The position numbers and the translations under genes are program-made. A stretch of DNA of 46,797 nt from Flavobacteriales bacterium (GTDB lineage: Bacteria; Bacteroidota; Bacteroidia; Flavobacteriales_D; Sanyastnellaceae), in NCBI GenBank assembly GCA_016780385.1, contig JADHLY010000010.1, positions 1 through 46,797 of the forward strand, in the 5' to 3' direction. Shown one piece after another: positions 16,592 to 24,504 of this stretch. Each line of letters starts with the position of its first letter. Within the stretch, counting starts at the first letter, position 1. The notes under the pieces were generated by a model. That model searched no databases. It was not told the DNA's origin and saw nothing but the letters and a program-made list of their open reading frames with translations.

Positions 16592-17139
16592 GTTCTTCCG
16601 CCCCTTCTCAACGCGCCGTGCGACAGTTCGTGTGGACCGTCTCAATCGCTGTGCCTCTGCTCGTCGCCGGCCTTTATCTGATTCCACCCGCCGAAGGACT
16701 GAGTAAAGAGACCCTCCAACGCGTCTTCTGGCTGCCCCGGCTCAACGCCTTGCTCAACGGCACGGCTTTCTGCTGCCTCGTGGCCTCATTGATGGCCATC
16801 CGCCAGGGAAAAGTGGCCCGCCACAAGGCCTTGAATACGGCCGCTTTGGCCCTTTCGGCGCTGTTTCTCGTGAGTTACGTGGCCTTCCACCTGCTCACCG
16901 AATCCACGAAGTTTGGTGGAGAAGGTGCCATCCGAATGGTGTATTTCGCCATCCTCATCAGCCACATTTTACTCTCTGCCATCATTGTCCCCTTGGCCCT
17001 GTTCAGTTATGCCCGGGGACTGGCTGGTGACATCGAAAGGCACCGGCGCATCGCCAAGATCACCATGCCCATGTGGCTGTACGTCACCGCCACGGGGGTC
17101 ATCGTATTTTGGATGATCTCGCCTTATTACCCTTACTAA
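16588..17139 (+). CDS. DUF420 membrane protein
   Basis: A 183-residue protein with five hydrophobic segments (about 14-32, 52-70, 80-100, 120-140, 160-180). It has the DUF420/CtaM-like pattern LNGTAFCCLVASLMAIRQGK, with conserved histidines in helices (VAFHLLTES, SHILLSAIIVPLALFSY, HRRIAKITMPMWLYVTATG). Related proteins are oxidase-assembly factors in Firmicutes and are regular members of Bacteroidota oxidase clusters. ATGA overlaps with the SCO gene, and TAATG overlaps with the next gene, indicate one translationally coupled operon. Confidence 0.9.
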   Translation: MSSSAPSQRAVRQFVWTVSIAVPLLVAGLYLIPPAEGLSKETLQRVFWLPRLNALLNGTAFCCLVASLMAIRQGKVARHKALNTAALALSALFLVSYVAFHLLTESTKFGGEGAIRMVYFAILISHILLSAIIVPLALFSYARGLAGDIERHRRIAKITMPMWLYVTATGVIVFWMISPYYPY

Positions 17140-17363
17140 TGCGTTGGCCGAAGCCCACATTTCTCTTGCTCGTGCTCCTCGTGTTCAGCGATGTGGTGTG
17201 GGGGCAGTGTGTGATGTGCAAGGCAGTGGCCGAAGACAGCGCGGCAGAGGGGGCCGTGGGCCGCGGCATCAACCAAGGCATCCTGTACATCATGGCCGTT
17301 CCATACATTTTGCTCGGCTCATTTGGATATTTAATCTATAAAAATAGGAGTTTGGTCGAATAA
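17139..17363 (+). CDS. Small CxxC membrane protein of the oxidase cluster
   Basis: A 74-residue protein starting at an ATG that overlaps the DUF420 stop (TAATG). A signal peptide or first helix (7-20) is followed by QCVMCKA with C24 and C27, a short Glu/Ala-rich loop, and a second helix (about 47-66) ending in basic residues. I recall small proteins of this layout (QC-x-MC-[RK]-A then one helix) at the end of Bacteroidota oxidase clusters, with no assigned function. The topology places the CxxC on the periplasmic side, next to the SCO domain, so copper binding or thiol exchange is a reasonable guess. Confidence 0.8.
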   Translation: MRWPKPTFLLLVLLVFSDVVWGQCVMCKAVAEDSAAEGAVGRGINQGILYIMAVPYILLGSFGYLIYKNRSLVE

Positions 17364-17379
17364 TGTGTAAATTACACAT
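17363..17379. promoter_or_regulatory. Perfect 17-bp palindrome, candidate operator
   Basis: ATGTGTAA-A-TTACACAT has perfect 8-base arms around one central base. It starts in the stop codon of the small CxxC gene and ends directly before the ATG at 17380, so it is the whole gap. TGTG-N7-CACA resembles Crp/Fnr-type dimer sites, though it is not the canonical TGTGA-N6-TCACA or TTGAT-N4-ATCAA. It is markedly AT-rich against the surroundings. Confidence 0.45.
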
Positions 17380-18132
17380 ATGCTTGACCAGCCTGTTGAA
17401 AGAGAACAATGGCCCCACCTTGCCTCGGCCATGTTCGTCTTGTCCTTGATCACTTTTGCGGCCATGCCCGCCCAGGCTCAGTTCTATGCGGAACGTGCCA
17501 TTGACCCCAATGAAACCGTCCTCGAATACGGGAGTTACCGCGTTTCCGTGACCGCAGATGGCCATGATGACGCCTGCAACGTGGTCTTGTTTGGCTACCA
17601 CAGCCGGCGCCCTGGACGCTGGACCCAGCTCAGCGACACGGTACTGCGCATCGTGCCCCACCGCAGGCACACCCTGATCGGCAACAAGCCGGGCTACATG
17701 TTCCACGCAGAGTCTTTTTTCCCGGACCTGCTCAGAACGCCCAACATCCGCATCAACCTGCGGCCCCTCGACGTCGGACAACGCACCGACATCCTCGGGA
17801 TCCACTTCATCGGCAACCAAGACCGCATGCATCCCAAAAGCCTCGGAGTGGCCGAGGAGTTGTTGCAATGGCTCAACGCCAATCCCACAGTCGCCATCGA
17901 CGTCATCGGACATGTCAACGGTGCCGATGGGCGGAAGTCTCGGGCTTTCTACCGGACGGCCAGCACCCGACGTGCCAAAGTCCTCATCGATTGGTTGGTC
18001 CAACACGGCATCAGCGCCGATCGTCTGAACGCCAAAGGCAAGGGCGCAGAGGCGTTGCTCTTTCCTGACCCCATCTATGCTTGGCAACACGAAGCCAACC
18101 GCCGGGTGGAGATAGAAGTTGTCAGACTCTGA
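17380..18132 (+). CDS. OmpA-family peptidoglycan-associated protein
   Basis: A 250-residue secreted protein with a signal peptide (hydrophobic 15-33, cleavage near PAQAQ). After about 110 residues without a recognised domain comes an OmpA C-terminal domain at about 130-248: GIHFIGNQDRMHPKSLG, AIDVIGHVNGADG, STRRAKVLIDWLVQHGI, then EANRRVEIEVV. The NRRVEI ending is the usual peptidoglycan-binding signature. The gene follows the oxidase cluster directly, separated only by a palindrome abutting its ATG. Confidence 0.85.
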   Translation: MLDQPVEREQWPHLASAMFVLSLITFAAMPAQAQFYAERAIDPNETVLEYGSYRVSVTADGHDDACNVVLFGYHSRRPGRWTQLSDTVLRIVPHRRHTLIGNKPGYMFHAESFFPDLLRTPNIRINLRPLDVGQRTDILGIHFIGNQDRMHPKSLGVAEELLQWLNANPTVAIDVIGHVNGADGRKSRAFYRTASTRRAKVLIDWLVQHGISADRLNAKGKGAEALLFPDPIYAWQHEANRRVEIEVVRL

Positions 18133-18164
18133 CAGCCCCAGGTGTGCGCCTTGCGCTCACACCT

Positions 18165-18172
18165 TACTTTCG
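18165..18172 (+). promoter_or_regulatory. Candidate -7 box of the tolC gene
   Basis: TACTTTCG matches TAnnTTTG with one change and ends 7 bases before the chosen ATG at 18180. It supports that start rather than the in-frame ATG at 18081 inside the OmpA gene. Confidence 0.35.
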
Positions 18173-18179
18173 CAGGGAA

Positions 18180-19661
18180 ATGTCCACCGACCCCTGCTTT
18201 ACTGCGATACCGGCCTCTGTGAGTCCCCTTCGTTTCACCACTGCCCTCTTCTTGTTGTTTGTCGCCCTCAACGGCTTCACGCAAACCTCTCCATGGACGC
18301 TCGACCGCGCCGTGGCCCATGCCCAACAGAACAACCTCACTGTCCGGCAAGCCACCATCGGTCTTGAGCTCAACGACGTAGATGTGGACGAAGCCAAGGC
18401 TTCCTTTTTGCCCTCGCTCAACGGCAGCGCCTCCCACGGATACAACTTTGGTCAGACCATCGACCCGTTCACCAACCAGTTCGCCACCTCGCGCATCAGG
18501 TCGAACAGCTTGGGGATAGGGTCCGGCATCACCCTGTATGGCGGCATGGCCAACCACCTGCGCCTCGACCAGGCGGAAGAGCGCAGGGTCGCCGCCGAAT
18601 ACGACCTCGACAAAACGCGCAACGACATTGCACTGCAGGTCGCCAGCGCTTTTCTGTCGCTCATGTTTGCAGAGGATGCCTTTGACATCGCAGACCTCAA
18701 CGTCCAAAACACGGAAGCCCAGGTATTGCGGATTCGGGCTTTTGTCGATGCCGGTGCTGCGCCCGAGGCCGACCTGCTCGACTTGCAAGCCCAGCTGGCG
18801 TCCGACCAAAGTGCCCGGATCTCTGCCGAAGGAGAAGTGGCATTGGCCAAATTGCAGCTCGCCCAGACCATGCGGCTGAGCCCCGAAGATGCCGAAGCCT
18901 TGGCCATCGACCGGCCAGACCTTTCCGGTGTCGCTGCCATCCCCTCCCTTCCGGCCTTGGGCACTGTCCTCGATGCCGCGCTCACGAATTTTCCCGAAGT
19001 CAAGGCCGGCGCATCCCGCGTGCGCCAGCAGGAATTGAACGAGGACCTCGCCAAAACCGTCGGCCTGCCCAGGTTGAGTGCGAGCTGGAGCTACGGTTCT
19101 GGTTTCTCGGGGGCCGCGCAAGAACCAATTGGCGACCCCACCCTTGAATTCTTTACCATCGGCATCACAGAGACGTCACTGGAACCGGTGTTGGCGAGTG
19201 CATTGTCCTACAACGAATACCGCACCCGCCCCTTCAGCGATCAGATTTCTCAGAACATCAACCAAAGCCTTTTCTTCAGCCTGTCAGTGCCGATCTTCAA
19301 TGGCTGGTCAGTACGCAATGGTGTGCGCAGGAGCCAGGTCGCCACGCAGCAGGCCCAGCTTCAGTTGGAGCAAACCCAGCAGGGCCTCCAACAATCCGTC
19401 GAACGCGCCCACCGCGATGCGCGCAATGCCATCGAAACGCTGGCTGCGGCCCAACGCTCAGAGTCGGCTGCCAAACTCGCCTTTGACAACGCCGCACTCC
19501 GGTTCGAGCAGGGGGCTTCCACTGAGGTCGAATACACCCAAGCGCGCAACCGCTACGATTCGGCCCGGTTGACCGCCTTGCGCTCACGTTATGACCTGGT
19601 GTTCCGCATCGCCATCCTTGACTTTTATGCAGGCCGCGGTCTGCGCTTCGACATTTTCTGA
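18180..19661 (+). CDS. TolC-family outer-membrane efflux protein
   Basis: A 493-residue outer-membrane channel protein of the TolC/OEP family. A signal peptide ends near NGFTQT (about 35). Two long-helix repeats follow, shown by LDRAVAHAQQNNLTVRQATIGLELNDVDVDEAKASFLPSL (written here in parts: LDRAVAHAQQNNL, EAKASFLPSLNGSASHGYNFG), and by FNGWSVRNGVRRSQV and FEQGASTEVEYTQARNRYDSA near the C-terminus. It forms the exit duct of tripartite efflux pumps or type I secretion. The next gene, the adaptor, begins directly after its TGA, so they are a functional pair. Confidence 0.93.
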   Translation: MSTDPCFTAIPASVSPLRFTTALFLLFVALNGFTQTSPWTLDRAVAHAQQNNLTVRQATIGLELNDVDVDEAKASFLPSLNGSASHGYNFGQTIDPFTNQFATSRIRSNSLGIGSGITLYGGMANHLRLDQAEERRVAAEYDLDKTRNDIALQVASAFLSLMFAEDAFDIADLNVQNTEAQVLRIRAFVDAGAAPEADLLDLQAQLASDQSARISAEGEVALAKLQLAQTMRLSPEDAEALAIDRPDLSGVAAIPSLPALGTVLDAALTNFPEVKAGASRVRQQELNEDLAKTVGLPRLSASWSYGSGFSGAAQEPIGDPTLEFFTIGITETSLEPVLASALSYNEYRTRPFSDQISQNINQSLFFSLSVPIFNGWSVRNGVRRSQVATQQAQLQLEQTQQGLQQSVERAHRDARNAIETLAAAQRSESAAKLAFDNAALRFEQGASTEVEYTQARNRYDSARLTALRSRYDLVFRIAILDFYAGRGLRFDIF

Positions 19662-20984
19662 ATGAAAAGGAAACGCCTGTACACCATCCTCGGAGGCGGC
19701 GTCCTGCTCCTTCTGATCCTCGCCACGGTTTTCGGCCGTGGTCCTGAAACACCGCGCGTTGAAACCGACACCGTGGCCCGGCACCGCATCGTCGAAACCG
19801 TCATCGCCTCCGGCCGCATCCAACCCGAAGTCGAGGTCAAGGTTTCTGCAGAGGTCAGTGGCCAACTCATCGAATTGCCCGTCCGCGAAGGCGATGTCGT
19901 GGCCGCCGGAGACCTGTTGGCACGCATCAACCCCGACATCTTTGAGAGCCGCCTGAGCCAAGCCAAGGCTGCGCTGGACAACGCCCTCGCCAACGAGGCG
20001 ACTTCCGCGGCGCGTTTGGCCCAGTCCCAGGCCGCCTTTGCCGCCGCAGAGCTCGCATACAAGCGCAACCAAGACCTGTACACCAAAGGGGTCTTGAGCC
20101 AAGCCGATTTCGAGCAAGCCGAAGTGAGCTTCCGCAGTGCTGAGGCCGACCTCGAAGCTTCCCAACAAAGCCTCCGCTCGGCAGGATTCAGCATCCGCAG
20201 CGCTGAAGCCACCGTCACCGAAGCCGAGGAGAACCTCCGCCGCACCGTGCTCCGCGCCACACAAACCGGAACCGTCACCGCCCTCGTCAAGGAAGAAGGG
20301 GAAGGCGTTCAAGGCATTGGATCCTTCCAAGGGGAGGTCATCATGAAAATCTCCGAATTGGGCGCCATGGAGGTCGATGTGGAGGTCAATGAGTCCGACA
20401 TCGTCAAAGTCGCGCTCGGCGACACGGCTCGCATCGAGGTGGACGCCTACACGGAGCGCGCTTTTTATGGCATGGTCACCGAGATCGGCAACACCGCACT
20501 CAACGCCGCTGGTTCTGCCCGCCTCAGCCTCGAAAGCGTCACAAACTTCAGCGTCAAAATCCGCATCCTTCCCGAGAGCTATGCCGACCTCAAAACAGGC
20601 CGCGACAGCACCTGGACCCCATTCCGACCTGGCATGTCCGCCACGGTGGAGATTGAAACCGAGGTTAAGGACAACATCCTCGCCGTGCCCATCAAAGCAG
20701 TGACCACACGTCCGGACACCAGCGGTGACAGCGGTGCACCTTCGGCACTCTGTGTCTTCTTGCTCAAAGAAGGTCAGGCCGAGCGCCACGACATCACGAC
20801 CGGCATCCAAGACAACGCGGTCATCGAGCTCCTCTCCGACCTGCCGGAAGGCGCCACGGTGATTACCGGCCCTTACGATTTGTTGAGCCGTCGGCTCGAA
20901 GACGGCGATCCGGTTCAGTCCCAAGAAGAGGCTGCGGCAGATGGCAACGGGCGGAGTATTTCGGTCTCGTTTTCTACCCAGTAA
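19662..20984 (+). CDS. HlyD/MacA-type periplasmic adaptor protein
   Basis: A 440-residue membrane-fusion protein. The N-terminal anchor (about 8-25, YTILGGGVLLLLILATVFG) leads to the first lipoyl half (VIASGRIQPEVEVKVSAEVSGQ). A long Ala/Glu/Gln-rich coiled-coil hairpin (about 90-200) precedes the second lipoyl half (RATQTGTVTALVKEEGEGV) and beta-barrel (KVALGDTARIEVDAY, FRPGMSATVEIET). Such proteins link an inner-membrane pump to TolC. No MacB or RND pump gene follows; tsaB is next. The pump is presumably encoded elsewhere, and the ABC exporter at 24.5 kb is of a different type. Confidence 0.92.
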   Translation: MKRKRLYTILGGGVLLLLILATVFGRGPETPRVETDTVARHRIVETVIASGRIQPEVEVKVSAEVSGQLIELPVREGDVVAAGDLLARINPDIFESRLSQAKAALDNALANEATSAARLAQSQAAFAAAELAYKRNQDLYTKGVLSQADFEQAEVSFRSAEADLEASQQSLRSAGFSIRSAEATVTEAEENLRRTVLRATQTGTVTALVKEEGEGVQGIGSFQGEVIMKISELGAMEVDVEVNESDIVKVALGDTARIEVDAYTERAFYGMVTEIGNTALNAAGSARLSLESVTNFSVKIRILPESYADLKTGRDSTWTPFRPGMSATVEIETEVKDNILAVPIKAVTTRPDTSGDSGAPSALCVFLLKEGQAERHDITTGIQDNAVIELLSDLPEGATVITGPYDLLSRRLEDGDPVQSQEEAAADGNGRSISVSFSTQ

Positions 20985-20988
20985 GGCC

Positions 20989-21687
20989 ATGATTCTCCTC
21001 ATCGAGACCTCCACGCTGAACTGCTCCGTGGCCCTCGGTCAGCCCGATGGCACCCTGCTCGATGCACGTGCTGAATCCAGTGGTCAATACCTGCATGCCG
21101 AACGGCTCCACGTTCTGATCGACGACCTCTTCAGCAACTCAGGACACCAGCCCGAGGACCTCACGGCCGTTGCCGTGGGCAGGGGGCCAGGCTCCTTTAC
21201 CGGACTGCGCATCGGGGTGTCCACAGCCAAAGGCATTTGCACAGGGCTTCACCTCCCTTTGCTTGCCCCGTGCCCCCTCAACGCCTTGCGCCACCTGGGC
21301 ATCAAGGCCCATCCATCGTATGCTGAGCAGCCCGAGCGTGTCATCCCCGCAATGGACGCCCGACGCATGGAGCTCTACACCTTTGATCAAGTCGGGAAGC
21401 CCGTCGCCGCCATTGTCGATGCCGGATTTCGGTCCGACCTCGGCCATGGACCTGCCCTGCTCGTAGGTGATGGTGCCGAAAAATGCCGAGAAGCGCTCAG
21501 CGACCACCCCGCAGATTGGCACTTCCTCCAGGCGCACCCCACCGCTGCTGACCTGCTGCCAGAAGCCGCAGCACTGTGGGCATCGGGGGCCACAGAAAAT
21601 GTGGCCGATTTCGAGCCCTTCTACCTCAAAGACTTCATCCCAGGTAAGCCCAAGGACCCCCTCGGTCTGCGCGCCACCAATTCCTGA
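20989..21687 (+). CDS. tsaB: tRNA threonylcarbamoyladenosine synthesis protein TsaB
   Basis: A 232-residue ASKHA-fold protein that partners TsaD and TsaE to make the t6A modification on ANN-decoding tRNAs. The start is the ATG at 20989 (MILLIETSTLNCSVALGQ), four bases after the adaptor stop. The TsaB signature VAVGRGPGSFTGLRIGVSTAKG is near residues 58-79. The C-terminal VADFEPFYLKDF is also typical. An in-frame ATG at 20941 lies inside the adaptor gene and is less likely. It may be expressed with the efflux genes by read-through, without a functional link. Confidence 0.93.
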   Translation: MILLIETSTLNCSVALGQPDGTLLDARAESSGQYLHAERLHVLIDDLFSNSGHQPEDLTAVAVGRGPGSFTGLRIGVSTAKGICTGLHLPLLAPCPLNALRHLGIKAHPSYAEQPERVIPAMDARRMELYTFDQVGKPVAAIVDAGFRSDLGHGPALLVGDGAEKCREALSDHPADWHFLQAHPTAADLLPEAAALWASGATENVADFEPFYLKDFIPGKPKDPLGLRATNS

Positions 21688-21690
21688 CCC

Positions 21691-22104
21691 ATGCGCCGAC
21701 TCCTGCCCCTCCTCTTTCTCGCCTGCCTGCCGTTCAACAGCTGCCGCGACACCCCTGGCGTCATCCCATTTGTGGAAGTCAACGTAGACCTCAACCTCGC
21801 CTTGCCCGCTTACAACAGCCTGAACTTCCCGGGCAACTGGCTGTACATCTCCGGAGGCAGTCGCGGCCTCATCGTCTACCGCTACACCTTGGATGAATTT
21901 GTGGTGCTCGACCGCCACGCCACGTTTGACGTCGGTGCCGGCTGCCAATGCACCGTGGCCGAAGACGGCTACACCATCCTCGACCCCTGCAGCGATTCCC
22001 AGTGGTACATCTTCGACGGCTCCTTCATCCAAGGGCCCACCACAGCGCCGCTCGAGCGGTACACCACCACCTGGATTCCTCCCGTACTGTCCATCCAAAA
22101 CTGA
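21691..22104 (+). CDS. Small putative lipoprotein, unknown function
   Basis: A 137-residue protein with a short signal sequence (MRRLLPLLFLACLPFNSC) whose FNSC is a plausible lipobox with C18. The mature part is rich in aromatic residues and acidic positions and contains four more cysteines (GAGCQC, LDPCSD). The segment GNWLYISGGSRGLIVYRYT, with a cysteine cluster later, has the look of a Rieske-like fold seen in other Bacteroidota lipoproteins, but the CxH pairs of a true Rieske site are missing. It follows tsaB by 3 bases and ends before a bidirectional terminator. Confidence 0.7.
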   Translation: MRRLLPLLFLACLPFNSCRDTPGVIPFVEVNVDLNLALPAYNSLNFPGNWLYISGGSRGLIVYRYTLDEFVVLDRHATFDVGAGCQCTVAEDGYTILDPCSDSQWYIFDGSFIQGPTTAPLERYTTTWIPPVLSIQN

Positions 22105-22111
22105 CCCACGA

Positions 22112-22138
22112 AAAAGCCCCGGCAGAACCGGGGCTTTT
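22112..22138. terminator. Bidirectional intrinsic terminator
   Basis: Perfect 11-bp arms AAAAGCCCCGG (22112-22122) and CCGGGGCTTTT (22128-22138) around CAGAA. The T-run on each strand is part of the arm, so it can end transcripts from both sides. It lies between the convergent lipoprotein gene and ahcY. Confidence 0.88.
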
Positions 22139-22162
22139 CGCAGAGCAACAAAAGTGCTGCGC

Positions 22163-23482
22163 TCAGTAGCGGTAGGCGTCCGACTTGTAAGGACCCTCAA
22201 CCGGCACACCGATGTAATCGGCCTGCTCCTTGCTGAGCACTTCCAAATCGACACCAATCTTGGCGAGGTGCAGACGCGCCACATCCTCGTCGAGGTGCTT
22301 GGGCAACGTGTACACCTTGTTTTCGTAGTTGTCGCTGTTCTTCCAGAGCTCGATCTGCGCGATGGTCTGGTTGGTGAAACTGGCGCTCATCACGAAGGAG
22401 GGGTGACCTGTGGCGCAACCGAGGTTGACCAAGCGGCCTTCCGCCAACAGAATGATGTCCTTCCCGTCCACCGTGTACTTATCGACCTGTGGCTTGATGT
22501 TGTCGAAGGTTGAACCGTGGTTCTCCTTGAGCCAAGCCACGTCGATTTCGTTGTCGAAGTGACCGATGTTGCAGACAATGGCCTTGTCCTTCATCGCCTT
22601 GAAGTGCTCCGCCGTCACGATGTCCTTGTTGCCCGTCGCGGTCACGACGATGTCAGACTCGGCACAGGCGTCCACAAACTTCTTGACCTCATATCCCTCC
22701 ATGGCGGCTTGCAGCGCACAAATGGGGTCGATTTCGCTGACGATGACCCGGCAACCTGCGTTGCGCAGGCTGTCTGCTGAGCCCTTGCCGACGTCTCCGA
22801 ATCCGGCGACGCAAGCGACCTTACCTGCCATCATGATATCGGTCGCACGGCGAATCGCATCGACACAGGACTCGCGGCAACCGTACTTGTTGTCAAACTT
22901 GCTCTTGGTCACACTGTCGTTGACGTTGATCGCGGGCATGGGCAGGGTGCCATTCTTCTCGCGGTCGTAAAGGCGCAGCACACCCGTGGTCGTCTCCTCA
23001 GAGATGCCCTTGATACCGGCGGCCAATTCAGGGTGCTGGTCCAAAATGACATTGGTGAGGTCTCCACCATCGTCGAGGATCATGTTGAGCGGCTGGCGGT
23101 CTTCTCCAAAGAACAGCGTCTGCTCGATGCACCACTCGTATTCTTCTTCCGTCATGCCCTTCCAAGCATAAACGGGGATACCAGCGGCGGCGATGGCAGC
23201 GGCGGCGTGATCCTGGGTAGAGAAGATGTTGCAACTGGACCATGTGACATCCGCTCCGAGCTCCACGAGGGTCTCGATCAGCACGGCGGTCTGAATGGTC
23301 ATGTGCAAACAACCCGCAACACGGGCGCCGGCGAGCGGCTTCTCATCGCGATAACGGTCGCGCAGCGCCATCAGGCCTGGCATTTCAGCTTCCGCAAGCT
23401 GAATTTCCTTTCTGCCCCACTCAGCCAAGTTGATGTCCTTGACCTTGTAAGGCAATGCGGTGGTAGTATTGGAGACGCTCAT
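22163..23482 (-). CDS. ahcY: S-adenosyl-L-homocysteine hydrolase
   Basis: A 439-residue cytoplasmic enzyme that splits S-adenosylhomocysteine to homocysteine and adenosine, keeping the methylation cycle running. Typical sequences are [38 protein letters not shown] and [13 protein letters not shown], plus the NAD site [15 protein letters not shown]. The C-terminus ends PYKSDAYRY as in the family. The start is set at 23482 ([22 protein letters not shown]) because an exact TATCTTTG box lies 22 bases upstream; an in-frame ATG at 23548 would include that promoter. Confidence 0.97.
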   Translation of the reverse strand: MSVSNTTTALPYKVKDINLAEWGRKEIQLAEAEMPGLMALRDRYRDEKPLAGARVAGCLHMTIQTAVLIETLVELGADVTWSSCNIFSTQDHAAAAIAAAGIPVYAWKGMTEEEYEWCIEQTLFFGEDRQPLNMILDDGGDLTNVILDQHPELAAGIKGISEETTTGVLRLYDREKNGTLPMPAINVNDSVTKSKFDNKYGCRESCVDAIRRATDIMMAGKVACVAGFGDVGKGSADSLRNAGCRVIVSEIDPICALQAAMEGYEVKKFVDACAESDIVVTATGNKDIVTAEHFKAMKDKAIVCNIGHFDNEIDVAWLKENHGSTFDNIKPQVDKYTVDGKDIILLAEGRLVNLGCATGHPSFVMSASFTNQTIAQIELWKNSDNYENKVYTLPKHLDEDVARLHLAKIGVDLEVLSKEQADYIGVPVEGPYKSDAYRY

Positions 23483-23504
23483 GCGTTCTGCTTGGAATTT
23501 GGTG

Positions 23505-23536
23505 CAAAGATAGCCGCCACGTAACGGGCTGGAAAA
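23505..23536 (-). promoter_or_regulatory. Promoter of ahcY
   Basis: On the minus strand TTTT (23533-23536) and TATCTTTG (23505-23512) are separated by 20 bases, close to the Bacteroidota -33/-7 arrangement. The -7 box is an exact match and lies 22 bases before the chosen ATG. Confidence 0.6.
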
Positions 23537-23581
23537 CAGGTTTAACACAGGTTTGCCAGCGATTTGTTTCCTTGCACCTCC

Positions 23582-24124
23582 ATGCCCGAATCTCGCCTAC
23601 TTATGGCCCTTGCACACAATGCCGCACTCATCGGAGAACCTTGCAGCGGCCCCATTTCCGAGCAACGGGCTGCCCTGAAGGCCATGATGGAACGCGTGGG
23701 ATGGCCAAAACCGACGCGATTGCCCAACGGAAAACCCGTGGTCAACGAAGGGCATTGCAGCCTTTCTCATGGAGGTGGCTGGGTCATTGCGGCCCAATCC
23801 CCGTCGCCCATTGGGGTGGATGTTGAAGCGGCCGGGGATCGCCTGGAGCGCGCGCGGAGGCGTTTTGTCGGCCCCCAGGACCAACCCGTTCTCGATGTGT
23901 TGGGCGAAAACTTGGATGCCCTCTGCCGAATCTGGACCGCCAAAGAGGCCGTCTTCAAGGTCTTCGGAACCGGGGTTGACTTCCTGACCGGGCTCCGGTG
24001 GGAAGAAGTGAAGGACGAATCAGCCACCGCGACCGCCGTAGTTCAAAAAGTCACACTCGACATCAGCTGGCACACCCTCACCAAGCCAGAGGCCGTCCTG
24101 GCTATTGCACAGGCCCGTCCCTAA
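23582..24124 (+). CDS. 4'-phosphopantetheinyl transferase family protein
   Basis: A 180-residue protein that would transfer phosphopantetheine from CoA to a serine on carrier proteins. The family pattern is present: RLPNGKPVV at 47-54, [13 protein letters not shown] at 59-71, the metal-binding GVDVE at 78-82 and [12 protein letters not shown] at 118-129 with K121 and E122. This is the Sfp/AcpT-like arrangement rather than AcpS. The start is the ATG at 23582; a TTG six codons earlier is less likely. It diverges from ahcY, with 99 bases between the starts. No carrier protein gene is nearby. Confidence 0.88.
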   Translation: MPESRLLMALAHNAALIGEPCSGPISEQRAALKAMMERVGWPKPTRLPNGKPVVNEGHCSLSHGGGWVIAAQSPSPIGVDVEAAGDRLERARRRFVGPQDQPVLDVLGENLDALCRIWTAKEAVFKVFGTGVDFLTGLRWEEVKDESATATAVVQKVTLDISWHTLTKPEAVLAIAQARP

Positions 24125-24139
24125 TTGGCCGCAACAAAA

Positions 24140-24162
24140 AAGGGCGCCCAATGGGCGCCCTT
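24140..24162. terminator. Bidirectional intrinsic terminator
   Basis: Ten-base arms AAGGGCGCCC (24140-24149) and GGGCGCCCTT (24153-24162) around AAT, preceded by an A-run that serves as the T-tract for the minus strand. It separates the convergent phosphopantetheinyl transferase gene and rpmH. Confidence 0.85.
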
Positions 24163-24185
24163 CAAATGTTGTGTGTAGCGGTTCC

Positions 24186-24353
24186 TTAACGCTCGATGCC
24201 TTTGTGGCGGCGCTCATCGGAAACCGACAACTTCTTGCGGCCCTTGCGACGGCGCGCTGAGAGTACGGCGCGGCCAGCGGCTGAGGACATGCGCTCGCGG
24301 AAGCCATGCTTGTTGCGGCGCTTGCGAACGGAGGGTTGAAAAGTCCTTTTCAT
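24186..24353 (-). CDS. rpmH: Ribosomal protein bL34
   Basis: A 55-residue highly basic protein starting [20 protein letters not shown], the universal bL34 pattern, with [19 protein letters not shown] next. It is a component of the large ribosomal subunit. The C-terminal extension ([16 protein letters not shown]) is slightly longer than in E. coli, as is common in Bacteroidota. A TATCTTTG box lies 27 bases upstream of the ATG. dnaA, rnpA and the origin are not visible, so rpmH is detached from the usual rpmH-rnpA arrangement here. Confidence 0.98.
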   Translation of the reverse strand: MKRTFQPSVRKRRNKHGFRERMSSAAGRAVLSARRRKGRKKLSVSDERRHKGIER

Positions 24354-24380
24354 GACGCAGGGTTTCGAAATTCGGGAGCG

Positions 24381-24388
24381 CAAAGATA
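24381..24388 (-). promoter_or_regulatory. -7 promoter box of rpmH
   Basis: The minus strand reads TATCTTTG, an exact -7 consensus, 27 bases before the rpmH ATG. It is divergent from the box at 24468-24475. Confidence 0.55.
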
Positions 24389-24467
24389 GGCAACACATCG
24401 AGAAAACCGCAGTTCCCTGCATTGCGGTTCCAATGCCCCTTTTCTTCACGTGCAAGTTCGCACAGCA

Positions 24468-24475
24468 TAGCTTTG
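24468..24475 (+). promoter_or_regulatory. Candidate -7 box of the ABC exporter gene
   Basis: TAGCTTTG is an exact match to TAnnTTTG. It lies within the first codons of the longest reading frame and 29 bases before the GTG at 24505, favouring that GTG as the real start. Confidence 0.45.
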
Positions 24476-24504
24476 GTGCTCCAACGGAATCTCACCCCCC
24501 ACAA

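Noticed and set aside
19584-21014. A 476-codon minus-strand frame opposite the adaptor gene
   Set aside because: The plus-strand adaptor protein has all family landmarks; the antisense frame shows none.
24352-24504. Extending the ABC exporter to the ATG at 24352
   Set aside because: That start overlaps the rpmH start codon and would cover both promoter boxes; the extra 51 residues show no domain or signal peptide.
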